DNA of 64,000 bases from Hermatobates lingyangjiaoensis (GCA_026182355.1 JAPFBL010000002.1:1116001-1180000); one strand, 5' to 3'. Positions 33,885-47,984 are shown, counted from the stretch's first letter. The notes: a model not told the origin generated them from the letters alone. Translations and numbers: made by a program.

Positions 33885-34090
33885 CTGCAACATACAGCTT
33901 GATTAACACTGGCCGAGTGAGTTGTGTCATCCGATTAGCCGGGAGTGCAGTATTAGAAGAGCCTACCTCCCTCCTCCCGATGACCAGTGCCTCGGCTCTC
34001 AGACAGGCACATAGCAATCACCAGGGCATCCCTACTTACATAGGAACTCCAGAGTTCTTGACTTCGGAGTCAACTGTAAGTTATTACTAG
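33885..34090. other. GC-rich block abutting the GDAP2 exon, unassigned
   Basis: About 190 bp of GC-rich DNA directly precedes (in gene direction) the acceptor of the 33731-33884 exon. A plus-strand frame (33899-34090, with LAGSAVLEEPTSLLPMTSAS) is open and is followed by a donor-like CTGTAAGT. Neither strand gives a recognised product. It could be an exon of an opposing transcript or an inserted element. Confidence 0.3.
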
Positions 34091-37000
34091 AAGAATATGA
34101 GTCGATGTACTACTTAACAAAAAACCTGTTGATTCGAAGGGCAACAACAGTCAATTTATTTCTGGAGTTGCCAGAGTGAGAGTCGGTATATTATTCAGGA
34201 TGAATAGCTATGGAATCAGAATCAGAGAGGGAGACAAAGCGCAATTGATGTAAAACTCATTTTTTCATTGAAAATCAAAAGCTTAAAGCTTAAAATCAAT
34301 GTTAGTATTTGCATATGATACAGTTAAATCATCTATTATATTTCTGCAAGGATCTTAAAATAGATTACAATCTATGTACCATTTTTAAACTTCACAGCTT
34401 CTTACTCAATATGAAATAAGTATTCATAAAAATGTCATATGCATTAGTAAGTATTCATATTCAGATACATTTCATATATTAATTTTTAATATTCAATATA
34501 ACAAATAATTTATTTTAACGTTCCTAAATATTTCTCTATAATGTTACTTGCTAAGAAGACAGAAATCTATTATTCAAAGTGAGATTTAAAAGTCTTTAAA
34601 AATTTGTAGAACGGAGTTGGTGTTTTGAAAAAAATGGAGTTATAATTGGAGGTTTTGTATAACTGGAGTCGGATGTTTTGAATTTCAATGAAAGAGTAGA
34701 CTCCAACTAGGAGTCGGGCGTTTAACCACGGAGTTAGCATTCCTGATCCCTAGTACATGTATCCCCTTAAAAGCGATGCAGTTATCAGTAGAGGTAACTT
34801 TTTTAACAATAAAAAGGTCCACAACATCACCATTTTTTTGATAATGAAGATCATACCAAGGATTACTATTCCTTTTTTCAATTAAGCGTGACAATATTAT
34901 TTCACAAAACTAGGTACGTCATTTCGAAAGAATCATTTGGTCTACAGTAATGATTTACTTACTAGAGCAGTAGGGGTCTAAATAATTGATATACTACCTT
35001 ATGAATTGAATTGACTTTATGAATATATGATTAATTTGCCCTTTTTCATAACAATATTATTTGTTTACTGTAATAGCTGCCACGAAGGTGTTATTGTTAT
35101 TAAGGACGGGATATTGTACTTAAGGTGTCAGTTGCATTAAACAGTGCCTGCTCTTTTATTTGAAAGATGATCCTTAATTCGCTAGATTGATGACACAACC
35201 AACAGCTGAATGTAATAAGAATAGTATTGATCAATTTATTATTAATTAATCAAGTGTAACACTTAATTAATTTGTATTTAATCATAGGTAGTTATAAAGA
35301 ATATTGTGATAAAAGAACATTTAGTAATGCCATTATTTATTCTGCAATAACTTTTAAGTTATTTCATGTTTTGTAAAAATCAATAGTGATCTTTAATGCC
35401 ATTTTCCCTTTGTTTTCACCGACCAAGTTTGTTTTATGATTAATAAGTTACATTATTCAAAAGTAACATTTTAGTAATAGAGATTTGTTCTATAGCTTTT
35501 CGCGAACATTGTATAGTGATAGATTCTCAGCCGTAGTCTGCCAGATAACGCCCCTGACAGTGTAACTTCGCAGACTTCTCGGCCTGAACGTTCAAGGAAG
35601 TACTTTAATGACAATGTTCAGGATATTAGACACTGGTCATTTCAAGCTGATTGAGTTACGTAATGTGCTTATACACGTTTCAAATATCATGTTATACCTA
35701 ACAGACTTCAGTTTAATTTAATGAGTAAATGGTATTTCTTCTATAAACAGCTGATTACATCCGGTGAGACTGCAACGGAATAACCTATAGCAGGCATCAT
35801 CACATGAGTCAAGCCTTGTTCTCTCATTTCAAACATGGCATTGCTTTTAATCAAATCTCGTCATTAGTGATATCCTTATCATTATTTCGTTTCCTATTTA
35901 ACGGAAAAAGCTATTCAGTTCTCAACCATTTAAAACGACATCTACTACAACTGAAATCAATATTTGAAAGCGTGAAAACATTTTATCCAATGTTATCAAC
36001 TTTAACATAAAGAAAATATAATATAATTCATACTTTGTATTTCTTATATGAATATTAATTATAAAAAAAAGAATTCATTGAAATTCATAGGATTAAAATT
36101 TAATCTTAGAAAAAATCTGGAGGGTCTTACACTCAACTTTACTTTGCATATCTAGTTTTTAACGAAAAGTATATATTTTCAGATTCTCTTAAATCCAATA
36201 ACCTAGGCTTCTCAATTAGTCTCTTCGTCTATCTCTTGTGGTGTGTGTGTACAAATCTCAAAAAACAAGAGTTTAAGTGTGGAATTCCAAACGCGCAGAA
36301 ATATCCTTCATAGTCAAAACTTAAAAAACCTGTTCTGGAATGGTGATAAACAAATTTTTCAAGGACTCTTGTTTGAGTCTTATATTTATTTTGTTAAAAT
36401 ATAGAAATAATTTCTACTAGGATTGTTAAAACTGAGAGAAGGAAATCCCACAAAGAACGTTTTTTGATAAATTCAAAAAAAATGGCACACCTTTTTACAA
36501 GCGATACCAGCAAAAAATCAAGAAAATTTTACGGATAGTACTCTGCGTTTTATTTATCAATAAATGGAATTGGTATTCTAAATAATTATTGGTGAGCTCT
36601 ACGTGGACAACTTCATAAATATGGTCTACATATAAATATGAAAAGATAATAAGCAATAAAGTATATATAAAAAAAACTCATAATCGTTCATATTAAAATA
36701 TAAAAAATCTTTAACATTGTTAACTTGAAAAAGTGTAAAAAAGAATTAAGACGTTGGTATTAAGCCAGATCTCAGGAAAACCATCATATTGATATGTAAA
36801 TGTCAAAAAAAATATAAACACTATTGGCAAAGGTATATATTTGCAAATATTGATGAACATGTACAGAGTTCAGAAATGACAGAACCTTGTTAAATATGGA
36901 ATCTTTGCTCCATGCATTTCTATCCCTCTTAATTTTGCCATTTAAAATTCACATTATATTATTTGTGTTAAATTCTTACTATTAATAAATTATCAATTAA

Positions 37001-37590
37001 TTATGGTTACTTCGAAATTCGTGATTTTAAATATTTTTAAACAACTTTAAGAACTTGAATAAATTTAATGTACACTTAACAACCAATGTTGTTCTATTTT
37101 TTAGGGGTTATCTGGTCATAAACTCAACCCTGTATTCCAACGTTTCTAAAATTTATATTCTTATTTTCAAAGCTACTAGAAAAATATATAATCTATTATA
37201 TTTTTTCCCAACTGACTTTAGGCTATTAGCTTTAGTAACAATAATCAGAATGTACCGTTTTATCTTCTACACTCCTTGTAAGCTATGATTAATTACTAAC
37301 ACTTCTTTTCATTGTTTTAATCTGTGTTTTTGGTTATTAATAATAGATTATATATATTTTTCTGGTAGCCTTGAGAATTAAAAAACAAATTTCCAAAACG
37401 TTGGAATAGAGAGTTGATTTTTTTATTTAACCAGGTAAGCTTAAAAAAAATAGCAACATTGGTTAACAACAGCAACCAGTATTAAACTTTTTACTGGTTC
37501 AAAATACAAGATGAATGTTTTGAATAAATTTAATTTAAAATTAATTTTATATCAAGCTAAACCAGTTTTTTTTATCATAATTTCATTAAA
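34091..37590. other. AT-rich DNA upstream of the last recognised GDAP2 exon
   Basis: A stretch at 34610-34740 repeats GGAGTTGG/GGAGTCGG motifs. The missing GDAP2 exon or exons should lie on the minus strand from here on. I found no segment matching the macro domain or the region just before the CRAL-TRIO domain. Confidence 0.4.
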
Positions 37591-37990
37591 TTATGATCTA
37601 GATTTAGAAGGAAAAATGACATAAATAAATGTTATATGACTAATGCAGGGTAGCGAGACTGTAGTGTCCCTGATATGCATACACTCTCTAAAAGAGAGAA
37701 TGCAATAATTCATGTGAATATTTGCGCCCTGCGTCATACACTGTCGACTGTCGAAAGGATTCATACGCCTTGCGTTGCAAATAACTTCTAGTATTTCAAA
37801 TAATGCCTTAAACAACAGTACCAGACTGGTATCACTCCAAAGCGACCTCCGAAGCCTCCGATAAGGTATACCCATGAGCTTTATTAAACTGCTCAAAAGA
37901 AGAAATTGACCTGACAGGCATTCTACGAAAGCTGAAAATCCGTCAAAAGCTAACTGATTTCATCTTAGGGCTTCAATGACGACAGTAACA
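37591..37990 (-). other. GC-richer coding-like block, unassigned
   Basis: Two minus-strand frames are partly open (one 101 codons, 37591-37896, with SLWSDTSLVLLFKALFEILE), and a second with several stops reads EQFNKAHGYTLSEASEVALE. Neither matches a family I know. The base composition suggests decayed mobile-element coding sequence. Confidence 0.3.
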
Positions 37991-38878
37991 AGAGTGTTTC
38001 CAACAGACTACAAAGTGAACTTTAAATTTTTTTTTAGAACAAAAATATAAATATTTATTTATCTGTTCAGGATTTCCAAACACGCGTGATTTTTATAAGT
38101 AAATATAATTGTTTTTTAATATGTCGACAAAACATGCTAACTGTAGAAGGTTTACTAAGGAAACCATTTTCAAAACAGTAAGCGAGGGTTGAATCTCTGA
38201 AAGCATACATTCTTCACGATTTTTTCGCTTAAATAAGTCATAAAAAAATATTATTTAATTTATTTACAGTCAAATTCATATTCATACAAAAAAACTAGAC
38301 TTTTACTAAATATAATGGATTTAAGAAAAAAAACAGGTAGTACCGATTGTTTTGAAGTGGTTGAGAATGAGACATAAAAGTGGTGGGGTGCAGCTAATCA
38401 GGTAACCAAAGCCAATAAACAAAGCTGTTAGTTATCAAATATTTTCTTAAGACAAGCAATCTGAGACGGAGTCGACTTGCCTCCGAGCCAAATTCTGCTT
38501 CTATCAAATCATACGTTTTAACATCTCTTCACTATAAATACATGTACACTAACAGAATGCGGGTTCGGATTGCAACATATGTATTATCTATAGTACGATT
38601 CAAAACGTTGTTTTATAGTTCAAATGTAAATCTTTTGACATAATAATAAAACTGTTCTCGTACGTTGTGATTTGAGTAGGTACAACAAACTTTCTCTATT
38701 CATATATATAAATAAATGAACCCAAACAGACTGAAATCTGTATGGAGGTACTAAATTCAGAAAAAAACCATACAAGACTTTATACCAATAAAAGTCTTCA
38801 ATAACAAGCAGAATGAATACCTAGAAAGCATAAAGTCCGATAATCCATCGACTTAAAAAGTTGTTTAACGTTACTTGT

Positions 38879-39016
38879 ATAAAGTTCAAAGAAAGGGTTT
38901 CTTGTGGATTTTGTTCTAAAGAAAATTAAACTCCTGTTTATACGCCTGAGTTTAATTTTCTTTAGACCAAAATTCTCAAGAAACCCTTTCTTTGAACTTT
39001 ATACATTAGTGGTCGA
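38879..39016. repeat. Hairpin MITE, second copy
   Basis: The arms begin AAAGTTCAAAGAAAGGGTTT and are complemented at 38960-39000. The loop is CTCCTGTTTATACGCCTGAG. The right flank ATACATTAGTGGTCGAGAAG matches the inverted left flank of the hairpin at 21424-21545. Confidence 0.8.
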
Positions 39017-40310
39017 GAAGCTAATTTACCTGTATATGTCATAGAAGAAATTGTTATGACAAACAACTTATGAGTTATTAGTAACAATATTTTATTATTT
39101 CTATTTTTCAGAATCTTATAATAAATTTTACACTATACAAACCCAGCCAGAAAAAAAATATTCTTTATGGAAACGTGTGAAAACAATATCTATATTATAT
39201 AAACATAAGCTCCTCTGTAGTCGTCATTTCAGGTCACCTTAGGCTATTATGAATAGCCTTCACAGGATTTTCTTCAACGGATACTTCATTTCCGTTAGGT
39301 AAAGTTTATTATCACTTCGATGGTTCAGTTTAGCCTTGAAACAATGTTTTGCTGATACAGCTTCATTCGACGTATGTCTAACTTCCATGATGTTCCATTT
39401 GGATAAATTTGTCAAAATAGCCTACAACTTAGAAGGCATATTGAATTCATCCATCTTTAACCTAAGCTGATTAGATAACGTAGTAAATAAAACTATAATA
39501 ATCTTAATATTTTAATTACCTATAATTTTCAGAAGACCTTGAACACATTAAATTATGTGAAACACTTTAATCACCTAAAACACGCAGCATGCATCCATTC
39601 AGGACCACCTAAATGTAAAATAATACACTTCTAACTTCAACTAACAGAGGAGCAGGATCCAGAAAGGTCAATCAAAAACTCTTCGGGAAAGAACACTTAT
39701 AGCCAATGAGAGGTAAACATGAAAATGTAAGTACAATAGCGAATAGTTTTAACTATGACACCATGGAGCAGGAACGATATAATCTTTTCCAAAAGTGCTG
39801 ACAATTTACAATACTACACTCACACATAAGAACATACACACGTAGCTGTGCTTAATTAATTGACTTCTTTTTATTTTTAAGATATTGTTATAGTTGCGCT
39901 CTTTTGAAATGCACTGGTTTATCAAAGTACGACCACCTGATTATTACAAGCCCTGAAGCAGTATTTCTGATGGTTATGCCACAATAAACAGTAGTTCAGA
40001 AAACCATTTCAAAGTAGGCCGTAACACAGAGTTGTATGACCTCGAGCAGCAAAGCCTTCAATAACTTTCAAGGAAATTTAAAACCACAAAAAAACTCCCC
40101 TCCGTCATACCTTGACTTCTATCTTACAGTAGTTAAATAAAATTTGCAGCTTTATTTTTTTACGTTATTAATACATTTGACAACTAAATATATTATAATT
40201 ATACTATCACCTAGATAATTCTTTTAAATTTATTAATTGAGCAGATTAAAAAAATTAAAATAAAAATAGGCCCTTATAAAAAAAAATTCAAAATCAATTT
40301 TCAATTTCAC
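39017..40310. other. AT-rich DNA, possible decayed element
   Basis: On the minus strand at 39480-39240 a frame reads WNIMEVRHTSNEAVSAKHCF and continues with a few stops. It looks like old coding sequence, but I do not recognise it. Nothing else is supported. Confidence 0.3.
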
Positions 40311-40560
40311 TTGGTGAGCGGGATCCTTGTTCCCTACTGTTTTAGGACTACCATGGTGTCCATACGAACTCGGTCGTCCTCCCTAGTGGGAAGTATCCTT
40401 TTCCCTGGATCAGGGCTCACCACTAGGGTGAGTACCAGTTTAGAAGCAGTCCCAATACTGCTTCCACCCACTGGTAAGGGCCGGAGGTCTAGCTCCTCCT
40501 TGGTGCTATGCAGGCACCCACTCGAGAAGATACTGCTTCTCACACATCACAAAAGTAAAT
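40311..40560. other. GC-rich block, unassigned element
   Basis: About 240 bp of GC-rich DNA stands out sharply, with overlapping open frames on both strands (plus RSSSLVGSILFPGSGLTTRV; minus KRILPTREDDRVRMDTMVVL). No family was recognised; a retroelement fragment is likely from composition alone. Confidence 0.35.
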
Positions 40561-41502
40561 TTCACTTGGTTAGAATACTGTTTTTGTTTATTCTACAGCC
40601 TGTCTCCATCTGAAAACAAATCTCACTGTGATGCAGTTTCTACTAGGATAAAGGCCAAACGAAAGAAATAAGAATCTTTTCATGTGATCCCACAATATTT
40701 TATTACAATCCCATTGTCACTGCCGCCTTTGTTATTATTCAGTCATGGAGTTGAGAACTTAACACGCCCTTTCAAAAGAAAAACGATACTCACAAACACA
40801 CAACTACTGCTAACAGACAGTTGTTAACGACAATAATTAATCGAACACTACTAGAAGCCAAAGAACGCGAGGGAGGTAAATCATTTATGGAACTTGTTTT
40901 CGTATTGATATCAAATTCCATGATCTAGAGATAGTGATACTAAACTCTAAATACGAATTTATTTTTATTATTAGCTTATATACTAAAACAATATGCGAAG
41001 AAATTGTAAATGAACAATTAAAAAAATACAAAACTTTTATCAGGAAAAAGGAGAAATGGACAATGAAGAATCATTGAAAAAACTTTCCCATAATGACTAC
41101 AAATGAAGCAAGTTCGACATAATCTAAATGGATTTAGGGACCTCTAAATATGTAAGTCTGTTAAGATCTCGAAATTGAATTTTTTCATGATTACCTACTA
41201 TAATTTATTTGTAGTACAGTAAAAACTTAATATACAAACATTTTTCTGGAAAAGGTAAATAAGATATTAAATAATTTTATCTGTTCAAAAATGATGAATT
41301 TAGGTCAACCATAAATTTGATGCTTGGGTATTTACATTACACTCCCTACTACTCAATAATAAGTAATACATAGCAATACATAAGATCTTAGTCTTGTTTT
41401 CGCATTTTCATATTGTGGTTTGATTATTTACCATATGTATACTATATCATGCTAGCAGGTCCATATATGAAATAGATATGAAGTCTATTTATAACGATTG
41501 CC

Positions 41503-42235
41503 GGAAATGTTATTGGTCCTTGAATGAAACTTTTAGGAAAGATTCAACACAGAATGTAACGGAATCTACATATACTATGAGATTAATAAATACGGCAACA
41601 TGACGAAGAAGAAATAACTACTAACTGAGGAGAAAAGAATCACGAAGGGAATGCTAAGAGTTTTAAGAGACGATGTTGAAAGAGAAGATGACTTTGAACA
41701 GGAGATCGGAATGAAAGGCTCACCTTCAGGTGCGGACCCATATGTCAAGGCAAGCAGGCGGCCTGCGCTGACGACCCACAACATTCACGGCCTCACCCAC
41801 TCCAACGCCGCCGTCGACAGGTAACCTGCAGCCAACATTTAGGTACCAGGCCACTCTAAACAACTTCACAAAGAGTAGAGTGAGGTCATCCTTCGTCAAC
41901 GGCGAAATTAAGTACTATATGAAAAAATGAAGAAAAAGAAATCTGAAACAAACGTCTGCTAAAAACATCGACAGGAACCTCAATCAGTACCTTTAACGAA
42001 ACACGAATATAGAATCTACTGGGAAAGTTTACGACTGTATAAAATATATAAACATACATCAAAAACTGAGCCGGGATTTCCCTTCGTGATTCTTTTCTCC
42101 TCAATTGTAGTTATTTAGACAAGGAATTATTCTCGTTATGTTGCCTCATTTATCAGTCTCATAGTATATATAGATTCCCTTACATTCTGTATTGAATCTT
42201 CCCTAAAAGTTTCATTCAAGGACCAATAATATTCC
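41503..42235. mobile_element. Foldback element with a GC-rich exon-like core
   Basis: The left arm (41503-41650) and right arm (42079-42235) are inverted copies sharing TTATTGGTCCTTGAATGAAA, ATTCAACACAGAATGTAA and GAGAAAAGAATCACGAAGGG. The right arm has a small insertion. The core holds a GC-rich plus-strand frame (about 41650-41821) reading LRDDVEREDDFEQEIGMKGS, PYVKASRRPALTTHNIHGLT and HSNAAVDR, followed by GTAACC, a donor-like site. No flanking duplication is obvious. The core may be a transposase remnant or a captured exon. Confidence 0.65.
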
Positions 42236-43199
42236 AGGTAATCTTAACAAAACAGTTCATATCTGATAATATTGCTATGTATTACTTACTGTAGTAGTAG
42301 TTCACCGTAAGACTTCGTGAAGAAAACAAATGCCGAAGGAAGGCATATTGTAGTGCTGTAGATATTCTATTAAAATTACTTCAGTAGTAACAGTCTCTTT
42401 TTATTTAGGAAACACGGATTTCTATTATATAAAAACCGGTATGAATAAGCAAATTGTAACTTGCGATAGATTCTTCCATCCATTAGTAGGTATGTAATAT
42501 TGCTAGGTATCTAACCTTTAGAACATCGATTTCACCTCCATTATTTTTAGGATACCCAATTATGCACGCAACTCTTTAGAAAAAGCAAAGTTCAATCTTA
42601 CACACTTAGGGTATCCAATTACATTCTTTATTATGACAAGAAGTAATTAAAATAATACTGTTATGGTTGGATCAATGACAAACACACAATTTCTTATTAA
42701 AGAATAAGACCAATGATCCTTTCTTTAGACAAAGTGTAACAGAGTGGTTTATCATGCTTGCAACTTGTTCAGGAGAGTTGGAGTTGGAAATGAGCTACAG
42801 AGCTAGATTTTTCATTTTGGAGATGGTTATCTCTCTCACACCACCTCTACGAGAGGACTTAAAGCCATCAGTCAAATAACGCAGTTTAAGGTCCACTATA
42901 GGAAATATGAAGCTTTGGTCTTTCCCCCTCCCCCTCAATTGAGGGTTAATCCCTATCCCCAGATTCACTGTTCACCAAAAGGCATTGCACTCTGACTCAG
43001 TCTCCGCTAAAACTGATCCAAGCCACTTGTAGACACTAGCGTACTGCAGGTCACCACCAGTAGCACTCTTTGAAAGACGGAAGAAGTGTCTATTTTTAAA
43101 CAGCAAAGGCGAAGCCGTAGTACCTGCCTAACTTTGGGTTTTGAACGCGAGACCATCACCACAGATGTACACATGCACCGACTTAATAACCAACTCTTC
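42236..43199. other. Non-coding DNA with possible SINE body
   Basis: On the minus strand a B-box-like GCGTTCAAAACCC near 43140 precedes a GC-richer stretch down to about 42770. This may be a second, unrelated tRNA-derived SINE, though the A box is unclear. The 82-codon minus frame at 43007-43255 is a shadow of this repeat. Confidence 0.35.
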
Positions 43200-43280
43200 T
43201 GTATTCTACAATGGCCCTGAGTTCGGTAAAATTTAGGGCTCCCGATATATATCAACCCCGTTGTGTGGTATCACAAAGGT
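43200..43280 (+). repeat. SINE body fragment
   Basis: GTTCGGTAAAATTTAGGGCT followed by GTTGTGTGGTATCACAAAGG matches the plus-oriented SINE copy at 52223-52475 (TTAGGCAAAATTTAGGACTC, GTGTGGTATCACAAAGG). The head and tail are missing. Confidence 0.65.
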
Positions 43281-46200
43281 TCTTAATCAACACGTGTATT
43301 TCTAGAGGAAGCAGCCACTCTTGAAACATGTTCTTACTATTCTCATGAGATTTATTTGTTTGCATATACATACATTATAATTATATTTTAGTATAGACCA
43401 GTGTAGTATAACCACAGTGTAATTACCGTGTGGTTATTATGGAAGGTCACTGACTATCAAGATTTAAACACTAACCTTCTTTTATATGTCACATTTATAC
43501 CAAAAAGGGTTCCACAAGAAACAGAAAAGAAAAGGAAACAACATTAATTTTGATACACTTAAATTCTATCAGCACATAATACAAACATTCTGTTCAGAGT
43601 AATAAATGAATAATGTTCGGTATGCTAACATTGATATTTTAAATTTATAATAAAAGTGACAATTACGGAACACAGGTAAGAGAAGCCCATTTGATTCTGG
43701 GTTTGGTAGACACAATTGTCCTAAGATTTGGTGTGTTAGTGACATATTTCGACCCTGAACTTGCTAGTTATTCAAACATTTTATTTACGGGCCAGATATG
43801 GTGTAACTATAGTGCTATCATAAATAATTCTAAAACTACCGACTTGAATCATAGTAATCACTATAATTTTTTTTGTGAGAAAGATAAAATATAGTAAGAA
43901 CTGCACCTCTCAGAGAGTACTTATTCCCTGCTTGTACATTGTCATACACTTGTTAAATTTTCTTATAAACTCCAATACAGTGAAAGTGATAACAGTCAAT
44001 TAGTAATATGGCTCTCCCGTAACAATATGGATGCCAAACAAGAAAAGCCACAAGGTGCACAGACTGAAACATAGCTAACTCATACTGAAAGATGCACATT
44101 AGCTTTTGAGAACCTCGGTTTTACGAAATTAATCATTATTTTGACAAAAATGGTTAAACGCATATGATCCATATTACAGGATTGACATTAGCTTCCAAGA
44201 GCTAAGGTATTAAAAAGAATTAGTGAAATCTTTGAAAATGTTTTAAAAGAGTTTTAAAAGGTTTTAAAATTAATATATAAATTAATAAGATCAATTAATA
44301 AAATCGTTCATATTGTTAATACTCGTAAGTCTAGTTAAATTAATATATCTAGTTCATTTTGTTATATTAATTTGAAATAGGCAATTTTTAAAATCCCCAA
44401 ACTAAGATGTCCTTGATGCACTAGTCTCAACTGATTACAATATATTGGAGTATTCACTTCCATGGTTCTTAAGTTACATGGATTAATAATGGGTTAGAAA
44501 CAAAACAAATGGGGACAGGAGTATAAGCAAGGTTCGATTTCAATTATAGGAGTTGCACAGCCATGAGCCACCTGGAGAAAGAACTAAATAGATTTCGGGG
44601 TCAACCTCATCTATTCAGGCTTGCTGACACAATTGCAACATCAATAAAAAGCAAGGTCGATAAATATTTGAACACTGTTCTGATCATAAGATCTTAAGAA
44701 AAGCTTGACTTAAACAAAAACACTACCGACAAAACTTATTAGTCTGAGTTTGCCTTTATTTAAGGAAATAACTTGGAATATGGGAGATTATTATCAATAA
44801 TAACCACTCCAAAAATATCGAGGTGGAGTATATCTGGGTTAATGTAGTCGTGATAAAATCGGCGTGTTGCCGCTATTCAAGGAGCGAATGTAGACTTTTA
44901 TGTCGGATGAATAGCTCTATTAACTATCGCAAACCACTTGTTTGATTGTTAGGTCTTATTCAGAGGAAATAATGTTTAATTCATTTGTACACATTTATTC
45001 AATTGGTGAAATTGAACATTGATTTTCTAAAGTCCAATTGTTGAAAATGACTATATACGAAGTACAGTCATCATTAAAAAATTCGATTTTGAGATTTGAC
45101 GAATTTACAGATTTTGAGATCGCTAAAGTTATCTTTTTTTTAAAAATATTTTTCGATTGTGTATATCTGTCTGGAATTCCAAAAATTCATTAGATATCCG
45201 CAATCTGATATGGTTTTGATATAGTGTTATAGTCATAGCACCACCCATCTAGAACATATTTGCTTCGTACCCAATTACTGAAAATGTGGTACTACGGTCA
45301 TACTGTACGATTTCCTATATCATCAGAAATTTCTCTTACATTTTTCTACGATACTCAGAGTCTAATTCGTCCACTTCAAAAATCACTTCCGATATAAAGA
45401 CACATTTGGTCGGCCACAACAAATATGATGCCTGACCAAACGAGCTCTGGGAACCACGTGGCAACAGTTTAATAAGACGTATAAGAAAATAAAACGGAAG
45501 AGAGTTTTGAAAGTAAAATTAAGCTTTTTTGCTTTCGAAGTAACATTTTATCAAAACCAATTTTTCAATTCTGGAATTTCAGATTTTTCCAAATAGTAGT
45601 ATTTCAAAAATCTATATAGGGCAATAACGTAGTTACATCAGAGTCACAGTTCTAAAGACAGAGCTCTGATATACGACCTGTTTACTATGAAATATGACCA
45701 TTTTAAAGATAATGGACAAGAGGTAAAGTCTATCAGTAGTTCAGAACAATTTTCAAACCACACTCGTAAACGGCAATAATTAAGTTTGTCCTCTGCATCA
45801 CCAGGCCTCTGCACCACTGAGGTTTTAATTATAAAAGGTTTCGTTATATCTTTATTATACTTTTATTTATTGTCGGGAGAGTCAGATATTTAAACTGAAA
45901 CTGAAATAAAGGTAACAGAAACGAATGTGGGCGATGTTCGTCTTAACTGTAATGTACACAGAGTAAACCACTGGAAACCATACCGAAGAAATTCTGTAGT
46001 TTACAGGATGCATAGCCCACCATATTTGAAGGAATGTAGGCTAACACGGTGTCGTCAGGAAAGAATCTCGGAAATAGCTTAAAAATAGACCATTCAACAT
46101 ACAATGAGGTCTTGATTTATATATACAACAGGTATTACGACATTTTCATTACATACAAACAGATGGATTCGAATTAATAAGAATTCTTTAAAAATACATG

Positions 46201-47980
46201 ATTACAAATCTTTAAAAAAGTTATTAAATTGATGAATCCAGTTGTTTACTTTACCTAGTAAGTCCTTTGCTTAATGAATCCGGTTTTTTACGTATTGATT
46301 GGTAAGGTGCACATACTAATCACTAAGAATATTGGCTTTCATATTTCAACAGACTTACTACTTCTGTGTGTATGCGTGCAAATGGAAGGTTATCCAATAA
46401 GTTTGTCAACACGGTACAGGTCGCAGGTTAGACATATAATACTAAAATTTGAACAAATGAATGGTTTTTGGTAGGCGAATAACTGTACAGGGTTTGTTTA
46501 TAATTAAACTTATCACTACTGAGAAATGTATTTCATTGTACAATGTACCAAATAGAAACTTTTCTGTCCGTTTAATAAACATAAAAGGTTGAACTTTATT
46601 TTTATTATCATCACTACATTCATGGAATCGTGCATTTTTGATAAATAAAAGTGGTTTAATTGAACGTTAAATACAAATACAATCTAACGCTAAATGGAGC
46701 CAACCTAGTAACTTCGATTTGCTGTTTCTTGTATTTGTTTTTCTCATTTTTTCAAGCATCAAACATACGTTCACTAATAAAATGTAGCAAAAATTATAAA
46801 GGTAATATGAATTAAAAAAAAATAAATTCAACAAGTTATTTAAATAATACAATGTGGACAAGGTATTATATTCCATATGATTGTCCTTTAACACAAATAA
46901 ATAAATCTCTTTTTTTTTGCACGTAACATTGAAATAATAATGCAACTGTATGATCATTTAGATGGGATACTTTCGACACTTTTTCTTTGTTCAAGTACAC
47001 ATAAGTCCACAAAAAGAACACCTAATTGCTGCTTACTGTTATTAGGAGGTAACATGTTCTTTTAGTCATAGTAAATAAACACTACAGCGTATGCAAACGC
47101 GAAGCAATAAAAGGAGGAATTGTCGGGTATTAACAACGTTCAAGTATTCAATCAATCACGAGAATAAATCCGTAAAATCAGTTATTACAAAGAAAACAGC
47201 AGACAAAAGCTAAGCTGTAATACTATCAATACAATTTGAAATAAATTATTACTTCTAACTTGTTATGAGGGCATTGATGAGTGGCCTCACAGAATGTTAA
47301 TTTATGCACAAAGGGAATAAATTCTGGCGTGCGTTATATCGAAATTGAATTCTAACATTGTAACGCTGTAACATTATCACAATGAGATTGCTCGAGCTAT
47401 TGTAAACGACACCCTGGTTTGAAGAAGACACTTTATCGAAGAGGGAATTTAATTGAGATGGATATGAGAAGGAAGGAAGTTTTGCTGAGGTAATATAAGC
47501 CTACCGCAAAAGGATTGAAGTTTGCCCGGCGAGACGTATTCAGTTTTGCAAGGTTTCCATTACGCAAGTATTAGTCTACATGTCTCAATAGAGCACGTCG
47601 AACTTAAGCTAAAATCACTGACAACTGCTGCACCCTTTATTCAGCTTTTTTATTATTAATTCGCATTCATCATGTGTGTCGGTTTACTAACACCTTTTTC
47701 ATAGCCAAGAAATGTATTTCCCATTATAATATTTTCATATCTTCCCACATTAAAAATGTGCATGTTAAATAGTTATCCATGGGACCCTAAACTACTTAAA
47801 ATGTCCACGGAAATCGAAAAAACTCCACTAACATAGTTAAAACAAACACTAACAAAAATGAAATGAAATAATTAAATAGTTTCAAAAGTCAATGGGAACA
47901 GATAAAAAAACAAACAATATAATTTACACGGTGAAAATAACACTTTAGTTATAAACCTATCTATAATATTTTCTATATTA
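43281..47980. other. AT-rich DNA without recognised genes
   Basis: Only the dispersed repeat copy at 45066-45180 stands out. The open frames at 43691-43894, 46274-46474 and 46667-46957 show no domain or splice support. Confidence 0.4.
45066..45180. repeat. Dispersed repeat, second copy
   Basis: GATTTTGAGATTTGACGAAT followed by TTACAGATTTTGAGATCGC aligns with 12790-12900. The flanks differ, so the ends of the unit are near the limits given. Confidence 0.45.
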
Positions 47981-47984
47981 TTAA

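Noticed and set aside
42280..42372. Apparent minus exon between TATCTACAG and ACTACTACA|GTAAGT
   Set aside because: The segment CAGTAAGTAATACATAGCAATA recurs as AATAAGTAATACATAGCAATA near 41357, so it is part of a repeat; its frame has no known match.
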